Source of the DNA: Paracoccus sp. N5
Lineage (GTDB): Bacteria > Pseudomonadota > Alphaproteobacteria > Rhodobacterales > Rhodobacteraceae
Length of the DNA: 64,000 bases
Reading direction: 5' to 3'
NCBI RefSeq assembly: GCF_000371965.1
Contig: NZ_AQUO01000002.1
Coordinates: 636,001-700,000, forward strand
Positions 55,075 to 63,093 of the stretch are shown here, piece by piece (position 1 is the stretch's first letter; each line of letters starts with the position of its first letter). The notes beneath the pieces are model-generated. The model saw nothing but the letters and a program-made list of their open reading frames with translations, ran no database searches and was not told the DNA's origin. The position numbers were made by a program, and so were the translations under genes.

Positions 55075-55776
55075 TCAGGGCGTGACCAGCACCTCGAGCG
55101 CGATGGGCGCCCGGCCCGTCTGGCGCAGGTCCAGCACCAGCCGCGCCCGCCCCGGCGCCACGGCGCTGAAGGCCAGCACCCGCAGCGGCCCCGGCGCGGT
55201 GTCGGGGGCCTCGGGCCCCGAGAGGATCGGCGCGCCCTCGACATGGGCGGCGGGGGTCGGGCCGTCCAGATGCATTTCCAGCCGGTCGCCGCAGCGCAGG
55301 CAGACCGGCGCGCCCAGCTGCGCCTCGTGCAGGATGCAGGTCGTGGCGCGGTGGCGCGGCGCCGGATAGCGCAGCGGCGGCGCGCTGATCGCCAGCGCCC
55401 GCTGCATGGCGTCAAGCCAGGCGCCGCGCAGCCGTGCTCCGGTCAGGTCGGCGCGGTCGAGCCTGGCGCCGGTCAGGTCGGCGCGCTCCAGCACCGCCTC
55501 GCGCAGGTCGGCGCCGCCGAGATCCGCCAGCCCCATGCTGGCGCCCGAGAGATTGGCCTGGAAGAACCGCGCGCCCGCCGCCCGCGCCGACCACAGGCTG
55601 GCGCCCGACAGCTGCGCGCCGGTCAGGTCGGCCTCGGTCAGGTCGGCATAGGACAGGTCGGCGCCGACCAGCGTCAGGCCCGCCATGTCGAGCCCGGCGA
55701 GATCGGCCCCGGCCAGCTGCAACCGGCCCATCGTCGCGATGCGCCGCACGATTTCGGCGCGGGTGTAATCCGCCAT
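55075..55776 (-). CDS. Pentapeptide-repeat protein with C-terminal cysteine-containing domain
   Basis: A 233-aa protein from ATG 55776 (GAGGTGGG site upstream). After MADYTRAEIVRRIATMGR there are about 20 A(D/N)LxX repeats (ADLSYADLTEADLTGAQLSG and so on, residues 20-125), a right-handed quadrilateral beta-helix. The last 100 residues are not repeats and include a C-x11-C-x2-C pattern (CILHEAQLGAPVCLRC), possibly metal-binding, then a beta-rich end. Function unknown. It follows the caspase-like gene by 100 bases on the same strand. Confidence 0.75.
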   Translation of the reverse strand: MADYTRAEIVRRIATMGRLQLAGADLAGLDMAGLTLVGADLSYADLTEADLTGAQLSGASLWSARAAGARFFQANLSGASMGLADLGGADLREAVLERADLTGARLDRADLTGARLRGAWLDAMQRALAISAPPLRYPAPRHRATTCILHEAQLGAPVCLRCGDRLEMHLDGPTPAAHVEGAPILSGPEAPDTAPGPLRVLAFSAVAPGRARLVLDLRQTGRAPIALEVLVTP

Positions 55777-55876
55777 CGCCCACCTCGACCCGTGGCAGAG
55801 ATCTGGGACCGGGCCCCTGCCCGGCCGCCGAATTGTGCCCGGAGACGGCTGCCTCCGTCCCCGGGCTACCGGATCG

Positions 55877-57562
55877 TCAGTCACCCAGGTCGGACTGGAT
55901 CCAGTAACGCTTGCGAAAGCCGCGCCGGCATTCGATCTCGATCGCCTTGCGGGCCACGAGACGCGCCGTGTTGCTGCGGATTCCGTAGCCGATTTCCTGC
56001 GTGCCCGGCAGCACGGTCAGTTCCAGCGGCGCCGCGCCGCGTGCCGCCAGGTCGCGCATCAGCCGCGCCGAATGCTGGGCCAGCATCTGCGGGATCGCCG
56101 GCGGCTCGAGCCCGGTTTCGGCGCCGGCCGGCGGGGCCGGATCGTCCGGCAGGCCGTTGCGATGGGCGCGGGCCGGCAGCAGCTCGGCCACGCGGCGCAG
56201 GCTCGATTCGATGCGCAGCACCGTGCCGTCCGGGCGCATGGTCAGCCGCAGCTTGCCCGAATCCGGTGTCAGCACCGGGATGCCGGCAAAGCTCTGGCGG
56301 AACTGCACCACGATCTCGTCCAGGCTTTCGCGGGCAGGCTCGTCGGGGCGGCAGGGGGTGGCGCTGGCCGACATGGCCAGCAGCACCCGGTCGAAGACCA
56401 GCTCGCAGCCCGGTTGCAGAAAGCCGTAGCGGCGCAGCGCACTGCGGGCGCGGGCGACCAGCGCCCGGCGCTGCAGCGGCATGCGGGCCTGCTGCCCGGG
56501 CCGGCTGGGCGCGAAGGCCAGCAGGATGCGGCCGTCGGGGCGCAGGTGGAACAGGCTTCCGCCCTGTTCCAGGCGCAGCCCGTCCTCGCCCTGCCGGCAG
56601 AGCAGCCCAGGCTCGCCGCCGATGCGCGACAGGACCTCGCCGGCCAGGGCGTGATCTTCGGCCGGGGGCACCAGCCGCACGGCCGAGAAGGCCTCGGGCG
56701 GGGTCGAGAGCCCGGGCTCGCGCGGGCCAAGCGGGGTCGGGACATGCCAGCGCCAGGCCCACCAGGTCCCGCCCGCCGCCGCCGCGCGAAAGCGCCGTTC
56801 GTGAAACAGCCGGTCCAGCGCCTCGTCGCGGCTGTCGCCGCAGGCGGCCACCGCCGGGCTCTGGTCGGTCGAGACGTCGCCGCAGCCGTCCAGCCAGGCT
56901 TGCGAGAAACTCTTGCCCAGCCGCCAGTGCCGCCAGAAATTGCGGCCGTATTGGCCCGAATCCCAGCAGGAGCTGTCGAAGCCGAACATCATCCGCAGCC
57001 CGGCATTGGCCCGCGCCCAGACCTGCGCCGGCCCCTGGCCCTGATCCTGGCTCACGTCGCAGGGCAGCGACTGGCTGGCCGACCAGAACAGATAGCGCAG
57101 CCCGCCGCCGCCGAAGCGCATCCGCTCCGAGGTCAGGCAATGGTCGGCGCCGTTCCACAGCGCCCCCATCGGCAGGTGGAAGACGCCGCGCTCATCGGTG
57201 CGACCGTGGCCGGCGTGATAGAAGACCCGCACGGAATCCATGTCGCGGCCGGGAGCGTGCTCGGTCTCGCGCCGATCATAGATCCAGGATTTCACGCCGA
57301 GGTCGCGGCGCCAGAATTCGGGGGTGGCAAAGCCGTCCACCGCATCGAGGAAGCCTTCGGCATCGCGATGCGCGGCATGCAGCGCACCCGCGGCGCGATA
57401 GGTCTCGACGCTGCAGGCCCCGTAAAGCCGGCTCGCCGCGTTGCCGGCATCCAGCACGCCGCCGGCCACAACCTCCGCGGGATCGGGGTCGTCGTCCGCC
57501 TGCGGGACCGGGTGGGCGCGCTGCGGGTGCAGAATGCCGAAACGGGGCGTGTAATCGTCCAT
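55877..57562 (-). CDS. Caspase/gingipain-fold-like protein (DUF6345-like), altered nucleophile
   Basis: A 561-aa protein from ATG 57562, with AAGGAG eight bases upstream. Residues 70-230 look like a clan CD peptidase-type domain: VRVFYHAGHGR supplies a His-Gly pair, YLFWSASQSLPC lies where the next strand normally ends in the catalytic Cys (here Ser or Ala), and GLRMMFGFDSSCWDSGQYGR and SFSQAWLDGCG follow, as in DUF6345-type proteins. The C-terminal 300 residues are unrecognised, with beta-rich stretches. No signal peptide or membrane segment. Family call is from memory of motif order. Confidence 0.5.
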   Translation of the reverse strand: MDDYTPRFGILHPQRAHPVPQADDDPDPAEVVAGGVLDAGNAASRLYGACSVETYRAAGALHAAHRDAEGFLDAVDGFATPEFWRRDLGVKSWIYDRRETEHAPGRDMDSVRVFYHAGHGRTDERGVFHLPMGALWNGADHCLTSERMRFGGGGLRYLFWSASQSLPCDVSQDQGQGPAQVWARANAGLRMMFGFDSSCWDSGQYGRNFWRHWRLGKSFSQAWLDGCGDVSTDQSPAVAACGDSRDEALDRLFHERRFRAAAAGGTWWAWRWHVPTPLGPREPGLSTPPEAFSAVRLVPPAEDHALAGEVLSRIGGEPGLLCRQGEDGLRLEQGGSLFHLRPDGRILLAFAPSRPGQQARMPLQRRALVARARSALRRYGFLQPGCELVFDRVLLAMSASATPCRPDEPARESLDEIVVQFRQSFAGIPVLTPDSGKLRLTMRPDGTVLRIESSLRRVAELLPARAHRNGLPDDPAPPAGAETGLEPPAIPQMLAQHSARLMRDLAARGAAPLELTVLPGTQEIGYGIRSNTARLVARKAIEIECRRGFRKRYWIQSDLGD

Positions 57563-57744
57563 CACCAAAGCTCCTTGCGGACAGCGCCGGGACCGTAGGC
57601 CGGTCCCGACGCGACGGCTGCTGCAAGAGGCTAGGCCGGCCCGCGTGAACTGGGCGTGAATCCGCCAATTCACTTAACGACCGCGCCGGTTTCCCGGTAA
57701 TTTGGCGCAATTTTGCGCATTTAGGCTGGCGGGCGGATGAGGAA

Positions 57745-58584
57745 TCACGATTCGCCGCCCGTTCCCCGCGCCGGCGTCATGCCAAAGGACAGTTCGCGCG
57801 CCGCCGCGATCACCGCCTCGGACATCGCCTCCAGCCGCGCGTCCGACATGCGCAACGTCGGCCCCGAGACCGAGATCCCCGCCGCCGCCTCGCCCGAAAG
57901 GTCGAAGATCGGCGCCGCGATGCAGCGCATCCCGGGCGTGCGTTCCTCATTGTCCAGCGAATAGCCGCGGGCGCGGATCCGGGCCAGATCCTGCTCCAGC
58001 GCCTGCGCTTCGGTCAGGGTCTTGTCGGTAAAACGCTGCAACGCCATCCCCTGCAGCATCAGCCGCAACTGTGCCGGGCGGACATGCGCCAAAAGCGCCT
58101 TGCCGATCCCCGAGGCATGCAGCGCCGAGCGGGTGCCGGGCGGAAAGAAGGCACGGATCGTCTCATGCGTTTCGGCCTGGGACAGGAACAGCACCGCATC
58201 GCCGTTCAGGATGCCAAGGTTCGCGGTCTCGCCGGTCTGCTCCATCAGCCGCCGCAACAGCGGGCGCGCGCGTTCCACCAGCCCCGAGCGGCGCATGAAG
58301 GCCGAGCCATGGCGAAAGGCGGTCGGCCCGACATGCCAGGCCTGGGTCGCGGGATCGGTCTCGGCCACGCCGCGCGCGGCCAGCGTCACCAGCACCCGGT
58401 GCACGGTCGAGGGCGCCATGTCGAGCCGCTGCCCGATCTCGCTGAGCGTGAGCCCGCTGGAACTGGCGATCAGGTCCAGGATGTCCAGCGCCCGGTCGAG
58501 CGCGCGGATGCCGCCCGAATCCTCGGCCCCCGCCCCGGCCGTGCGCCCGCGCGGGCGGCCCCTTTTGCGCAGCTCTGCTGACAT
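57745..58584 (-). CDS. bhcR: IclR-family regulator BhcR
   Basis: A 279-aa regulator, AAGGA eight bases before ATG 58584. An IclR winged helix (LDLIASSSGLTLSEIGQRLD and APSTVHRVLVTLAARG) is followed by the effector domain (SGIGKALLAHVRPAQL, GMRCIAAPIFDLSGEAAAGI). Its position, divergent from bhcABCD, matches BhcR, which controls the beta-hydroxyaspartate cycle in response to glyoxylate in Paracoccus denitrificans. The inverted repeat at 58607 is a likely operator. Confidence 0.88.
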   Translation of the reverse strand: MSAELRKRGRPRGRTAGAGAEDSGGIRALDRALDILDLIASSSGLTLSEIGQRLDMAPSTVHRVLVTLAARGVAETDPATQAWHVGPTAFRHGSAFMRRSGLVERARPLLRRLMEQTGETANLGILNGDAVLFLSQAETHETIRAFFPPGTRSALHASGIGKALLAHVRPAQLRLMLQGMALQRFTDKTLTEAQALEQDLARIRARGYSLDNEERTPGMRCIAAPIFDLSGEAAAGISVSGPTLRMSDARLEAMSEAVIAAARELSFGMTPARGTGGES

Positions 58585-58768
58585 TCAAATATTCCTTGCG
58601 ATAGATATGCGGGATTATTGAAAATCAGGAATCCCGCATGGAAAAGCCCAACATCCTGTTTCCATGTCCTTTTACACGGTTTTTCCGCGATTGCGAAATA
58701 TTTTTCAGAAAAATTGCCCGAATGGACAGCAGGGCCTAGGCTGGGTGACAAGCGCAGGAGGAATTGCC
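58585..58768. promoter_or_regulatory. bhcR-bhcA divergent control region
   Basis: A 184-base AT-rich gap. ATGCGGGATT (58607-58616) and AATCCCGCAT (58630-58639) are perfect 10-base inverted arms with 13 bases between, close to the bhcR start. TTGCGATAGATAT (about 58596) and TTGCGAAATATTT (about 58692) are a second, direct-repeat pair. IclR proteins bind such paired sites; BhcR is the obvious candidate. Confidence 0.55.
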
Positions 58769-59959
58769 ATGACCAGCCAGAACCCGATCTTCATTCCCGG
58801 CCCGACCAACATCCCCGAGGAGATGCGCAAGGCCGTCGACATGCCCACCATCGACCACCGCTCGCCGGTGTTCGGCCGCATGCTGCACCCCGCCCTGGAA
58901 GGCGTCAAAAAAGTGCTGAAAACCGAGAGCGCGCAGGTTTTCCTGTTTCCCTCGACCGGCACCGGCGGCTGGGAAACCGCCATCAGCAACACGCTGTCGC
59001 CCGGCGACAAGGTGCTGGCCGCGCGCAACGGCATGTTCAGCCACCGCTGGATCGATATGTGCCAGCGCCACAGCCTGGACGTGACCTATGTCGAGACGCC
59101 CTGGGGCGAAGGCATCCCGGCCGACCGCTTCGAGGAGATCCTGACCGCCGACAAGGGCCACGAGATCCGCGTCGTGCTGGCCACGCATAACGAGACCGCG
59201 ACCGGCGTCAAATCCGACATCGCCGCCGTCCGCCGCGCGCTGGACGCGGCCAAGCACCCGGCGCTGCTGTTCGTCGATGGCGTCAGCTCCATCGGCTCGA
59301 TGGATTTCCGCATGGACGAATGGGGCGTCGACATCGCCGTCACCGGCAGCCAGAAGGGCTTCATGCTGCCGCCGGGCCTGGCCATCGTCGGCTTCTCGCC
59401 CAAGGCGATGGAGGCGGTCGAGACCGCCCGCCTGCCGCGCACCTTCTTCGACATCCGCGACATGGCGACCGGCTATGCCCGCAACGGCTATCCCTACACG
59501 CCGCCGGTCGGCCTGATCAACGGCTTGAACGTCGCCTGCGAGCGGCTGCTGTCCGAAGGGCTCGAGAACGTCTTTGCCCGCCACAACCGCATCGCCTCCG
59601 GCGTGCGCGCCGCGGTCGAGGCCTGGGGGCTGAAGCTCTGCGCCGTCCGGCCCGAGCTTTATTCCGACAGCGTCAGCGCCATCCGCGTGCCCGAGGGTTT
59701 CGACGCCAACCGCATCGTCAGCCATGCGCTGGAGACCTATGACATGGCCTTCGGCACCGGCCTGGGCGAAGTCGCGGGCAAGGTGTTCCGCATCGGCCAC
59801 CTGGGCAGCCTGACCGACGCCATGGCGCTGTCGGGGATCGCCACGGCCGAGATGGTGATGGCCGACCTGGGCCTGCCGGTCAAGCTGGGCTCGGGCGTCG
59901 CCGCCGCGCAGGAGCACTATCGCCAGTCCACCGCCGCGGCGCTGAAAAAGGCCGCCTGA
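58769..59959 (+). CDS. bhcA: L-aspartate:glyoxylate aminotransferase BhcA
   Basis: A 396-aa class V PLP aminotransferase from ATG 58769 with an AGGAGG site. FIPGPTNIPEEMRKAVDMPT and DHRSPVF open the alanine/serine-glyoxylate transaminase fold; TGSQKGFMLPPG carries the PLP lysine. In the beta-hydroxyaspartate cycle it moves the amino group of aspartate to glyoxylate, giving oxaloacetate and the glycine that re-enters the cycle. It resembles serine-glyoxylate aminotransferases; context decides. Confidence 0.92.
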   Translation: MTSQNPIFIPGPTNIPEEMRKAVDMPTIDHRSPVFGRMLHPALEGVKKVLKTESAQVFLFPSTGTGGWETAISNTLSPGDKVLAARNGMFSHRWIDMCQRHSLDVTYVETPWGEGIPADRFEEILTADKGHEIRVVLATHNETATGVKSDIAAVRRALDAAKHPALLFVDGVSSIGSMDFRMDEWGVDIAVTGSQKGFMLPPGLAIVGFSPKAMEAVETARLPRTFFDIRDMATGYARNGYPYTPPVGLINGLNVACERLLSEGLENVFARHNRIASGVRAAVEAWGLKLCAVRPELYSDSVSAIRVPEGFDANRIVSHALETYDMAFGTGLGEVAGKVFRIGHLGSLTDAMALSGIATAEMVMADLGLPVKLGSGVAAAQEHYRQSTAAALKKAA

Positions 59960-59962
59960 GGG

Positions 59963-60922
59963 ATGAAGGACGCCATGTATATCCCGACCTATCAGGACAT
60001 GCTGGACGCGCATGAGCGCATCAAGCCGCATATCCGCCGCACGCCGATCCGCACCTCGGATTACCTGAACGAGCTCGCCGGCGCGCAGCTGTTCTTCAAA
60101 TGCGAGAATTTCCAGGAGCCGGGGGCCTTCAAGGTCCGCGGCGCCACCAACGCGGTCTTCGGCCTGGACGAGGCGCAGGCGGCCAAGGGCGTCGCCACGC
60201 ACAGCTCGGGCAACCATGCCTCCTGCCTCAGCTACGCGGCCATGCTGCGCGGCATCCCCTGCAACGTGGTCATGCCGCGCACCGCGCCGCAGGCCAAGAA
60301 GGACACCGTGCGCCGCTATGGCGGCAAGATCACCGAATGCGAGCCCTCGACCAGCTCGCGCGAGGAAACCTTCGCCAAGGTGCAGGCCGAGACCGGCGGC
60401 GATTTCGTCCATCCCTATAACGACCCGCGCGTGATCGCCGGCCAGGGCACATGCGCCCGCGAGGTGATGGAGCAGACCGACGGGCTCGACATGATGGTCG
60501 CGCCGATCGGCGGCGGCGGCATGATCTCGGGCACCTGCCTGACGCTCTCGACGCTGGCGCCCGAGGTCAAGGTGATCGCGGCCGAGCCCGAGCAGGCCGA
60601 CGACGCCTATCGCAGCTTCAAGGCCGGCCACATCATCGCCGACGACGCGCCCAAGACCATCGCAGACGGCCTCCTGGTGCCGCTCAAGGACCTGACCTGG
60701 CATTTCGTCAGGAACCACGTCAGCGAGATCTACACCGCCTCGGACGCCGAGATCGTCGATGCGATGAAGCTGATCTGGAAGCACCTGCGCATCGTGATGG
60801 AGCCCAGCAGCGCCGTGCCGCTGGCCACCATCCTGAAGAACCCCGAAGCCTTCGCCGGCAAGCGCGTCGGCATCATCGTTACCGGCGGCAATGTCGATCT
60901 CGACAAGCTGCCCTGGATCTGA
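59963..60922 (+). CDS. bhcB: beta-hydroxyaspartate dehydratase BhcB
   Basis: A 319-aa fold type II PLP enzyme. ATG 59963 is taken as start; ATG 59975 (MYIPTYQDMLDA) has the better AAGGA site. The PLP lysine is in FKVRGATNAVFG, the phosphate loop is GGGGMISGT, and VVMPRTAPQAKK and THSSGNHASCLSYA match threonine/serine-dehydratase relatives. It removes water from (2R,3S)-beta-hydroxyaspartate to give iminosuccinate. Three bases separate it from bhcA. Confidence 0.92.
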   Translation: MKDAMYIPTYQDMLDAHERIKPHIRRTPIRTSDYLNELAGAQLFFKCENFQEPGAFKVRGATNAVFGLDEAQAAKGVATHSSGNHASCLSYAAMLRGIPCNVVMPRTAPQAKKDTVRRYGGKITECEPSTSSREETFAKVQAETGGDFVHPYNDPRVIAGQGTCAREVMEQTDGLDMMVAPIGGGGMISGTCLTLSTLAPEVKVIAAEPEQADDAYRSFKAGHIIADDAPKTIADGLLVPLKDLTWHFVRNHVSEIYTASDAEIVDAMKLIWKHLRIVMEPSSAVPLATILKNPEAFAGKRVGIIVTGGNVDLDKLPWI

Positions 60923-60933
60923 GGAGCATTCCC

Positions 60934-62097
60934 ATGAACGCGAAAGCGGATTTCGCCGGCTTCGAAGTCGGCTATGACATTCCCGCCCTGCCCGGCATGG
61001 ACGAGGGCGACATCCAGACGCCCTGCCTGATCCTGGACCTGGACGCGCTGGAGCGCAACATCAGGAAGATGGGCGACTACGCCAAGGCCCATGGCATGCG
61101 CCACCGCAGCCACGGCAAGATGCACAAGTCGGTCGACGTGCAGAAGCTGCAGGAATCCCTGGGCGGCGCCGTCGGCGTCTGCTGCCAGAAGGTCAGCGAG
61201 GCCGAAGTCTTTGCCCGTGGCGGCATCAAGGACATCCTGGTGTCGAACCAGGTCCGCGACGCGGCCAAGATCGACCGCCTGGCCCGCATGCCGAAGCTGG
61301 GCGCGACCGTGACGGTATGCGTCGATGACGTGGCGAACGTGGCTGACCTGTCGGCGGCGGCGCAAAAGCACGGCACCAACCTTGGCGTGTTCATCGAGAT
61401 CGACTGCGGCGCCGGTCGCTGCGGCGTCAAGACCACCCCGGAAGTGCTGGAAATCGCCCGCGCCGTGGCGGCAGCCCCCGGCCTGACCTTCAAGGGCATC
61501 CAGGCCTATCAGGGCGCCATGCAGCACATGGACAGCTATGAGGATCGCAAGGCGAAGCTCGACGCCGCCATCGCGCAGGTCAAGGATGCCGTGGACGCGC
61601 TGACCGCCGAAGGGCTCAAGCCCGAATTCGTCTCGGGCGGCGGCACCGGCTCCTATTATTTCGAAAGCAATTCGGGCGTTTACAACGAATTGCAATGCGG
61701 CTCCTATGCCTTCATGGACGCGGATTACGGCCGCATCCACGACAAGGACGGAAAGCGCATCGACCAGGGCGAATGGGAAAACGCGCTGTTCATCCTGACC
61801 TCGGTCATGAGCCATGCCAAGCCGCATCTGGCGGTGGTCGATGCGGGCCTGAAGGCGCAGTCGGTCGACAGCGGCCTGCCCTTCATCTATGGCCGCGACG
61901 ATGTGAAATACATCAAGTGCAGCGACGAGCATGGCGTGGTCGAGGATCCGCAGGGCGTGCTGAAGGTCAACGACAAGCTGCGGCTGGTGCCCGGCCATTG
62001 CGACCCGACCTGCAACGTGCACGACTGGTATGTCGGCGTCCGGAACGGCAAGGTCGAGTCGGTCTGGCCGGTCTCGGCGCGCGGAAAGGCCTATTGA
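60934..62097 (+). CDS. bhcC: beta-hydroxyaspartate aldolase BhcC
   Basis: A 387-aa D-threonine-aldolase-like (alanine racemase N-terminal fold) PLP enzyme, with GAGGAG before ATG 60934. DIQTPCLILDLDALERNIRK starts the TIM barrel, HRSHGKMHKSVDVQKL holds the PLP lysine, and GHCDPTCN near the C-terminus holds the His/Cys metal ligands usual in the family. It joins glycine and glyoxylate into (2R,3S)-beta-hydroxyaspartate, the cycle's entry step. Its stop overlaps bhcD by one base. Confidence 0.92.
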   Translation: MNAKADFAGFEVGYDIPALPGMDEGDIQTPCLILDLDALERNIRKMGDYAKAHGMRHRSHGKMHKSVDVQKLQESLGGAVGVCCQKVSEAEVFARGGIKDILVSNQVRDAAKIDRLARMPKLGATVTVCVDDVANVADLSAAAQKHGTNLGVFIEIDCGAGRCGVKTTPEVLEIARAVAAAPGLTFKGIQAYQGAMQHMDSYEDRKAKLDAAIAQVKDAVDALTAEGLKPEFVSGGGTGSYYFESNSGVYNELQCGSYAFMDADYGRIHDKDGKRIDQGEWENALFILTSVMSHAKPHLAVVDAGLKAQSVDSGLPFIYGRDDVKYIKCSDEHGVVEDPQGVLKVNDKLRLVPGHCDPTCNVHDWYVGVRNGKVESVWPVSARGKAY

Positions 62098-63059
62098 TGT
62101 TCGTCGTCGCCGAAAAGGAAATCGCGGGTCTGATGACCCCCGAGGCGGCCTTCGAGGCCATCGAGGCGGTCTTTGCCTCGATGGCCCGGCGCAAGGCCTA
62201 CAACTTCCCGGTGGTCCGCGAGGCCATCGGGCATGAGGATGCGCTCTATGGCTTCAAGGGCGGCTTCGACGCCTCGGCGCTGGTGCTGGGCCTGAAGGCC
62301 GGCGGCTACTGGCCGAACAACCAGAAGCACAACCTGATCAACCACCAGTCCACGGTGTTCCTGTTCGACCCCGATACCGGCCGGGTCTCGGCCGCCATCG
62401 GGGGCAACCTGCTGACGGCGCTGCGCACCGCGGCGGCCTCGGCGGTGTCGATCAAGTATCTGGCGCCGAAAGGTGCCAAGGTGCTGGGCATGATCGGCGC
62501 CGGCCACCAGTCCGCCTTCCAGATGCGGGCGGCGGCTGCCGTGCACGGCTTCGAAAAGGTCATCGGCTGGAACCCGCATCCCGAGATGCTGACCCGGCTG
62601 GCCGATACCGCGGCCGATCTGGGCCTGCCCTTCGAGGCGGTCGAGCTGGACCGGCTGGGCGCGGAAGCCGACGTGATCATCTCGATCACCTCGTCCTTCT
62701 CGCCGCTGCTGATGGATCAGCACGTCAAGGGCCCGACGCATATCGCGGCCATGGGCACCGACACCAAGGGCAAGCAGGAGCTGGACCCGGCGCTGGTCGC
62801 GCGCGCCCGGGTGTTCACCGACGAGGTCGCGCAGTCGGTGACGATCGGCGAATGCCAGCACGCCATCGCGGCGGGCCTGATCGCGGAGGAGGCGATCGGC
62901 GAGCTGGGCGCGGTGGTCTCGGGCGACGATCCGGGCCGCGACGGCGCGGAGGTCACGATCTTCGACGGCACCGGCGTGGGCCTGCAAGACCTGGCCGTGG
63001 CGCAAAAAGTCCTTGAAATCGCCAAGGAAAAGGGACTGGCGCAAGAGGTCGAGATCTGA
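62097..63059 (+). CDS. bhcD: Iminosuccinate reductase BhcD
   Basis: A 320-aa ornithine cyclodeaminase/mu-crystallin-type protein from ATG 62097 (TGATG with bhcC). The Rossmann glycine motif is VLGMIGAGHQSAFQMRAA, and LRTAAASAVSIKYLAP and GTDTKGKQELDPALVARARV are conserved in the family. In the beta-hydroxyaspartate cycle it reduces iminosuccinate to L-aspartate with NADH, closing the route. Confidence 0.92.
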   Translation: MFVVAEKEIAGLMTPEAAFEAIEAVFASMARRKAYNFPVVREAIGHEDALYGFKGGFDASALVLGLKAGGYWPNNQKHNLINHQSTVFLFDPDTGRVSAAIGGNLLTALRTAAASAVSIKYLAPKGAKVLGMIGAGHQSAFQMRAAAAVHGFEKVIGWNPHPEMLTRLADTAADLGLPFEAVELDRLGAEADVIISITSSFSPLLMDQHVKGPTHIAAMGTDTKGKQELDPALVARARVFTDEVAQSVTIGECQHAIAAGLIAEEAIGELGAVVSGDDPGRDGAEVTIFDGTGVGLQDLAVAQKVLEIAKEKGLAQEVEI

Positions 63060-63093
63060 AGTAACGTCCTGAAAACTGGGAGGTATGGGACGA

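Noticed and set aside
58736..60784. Minus-strand ORF of 682 codons across bhcA-bhcB
   Set aside because: Shadow of strongly conserved plus-strand enzymes; low-complexity translation and no ribosome site.
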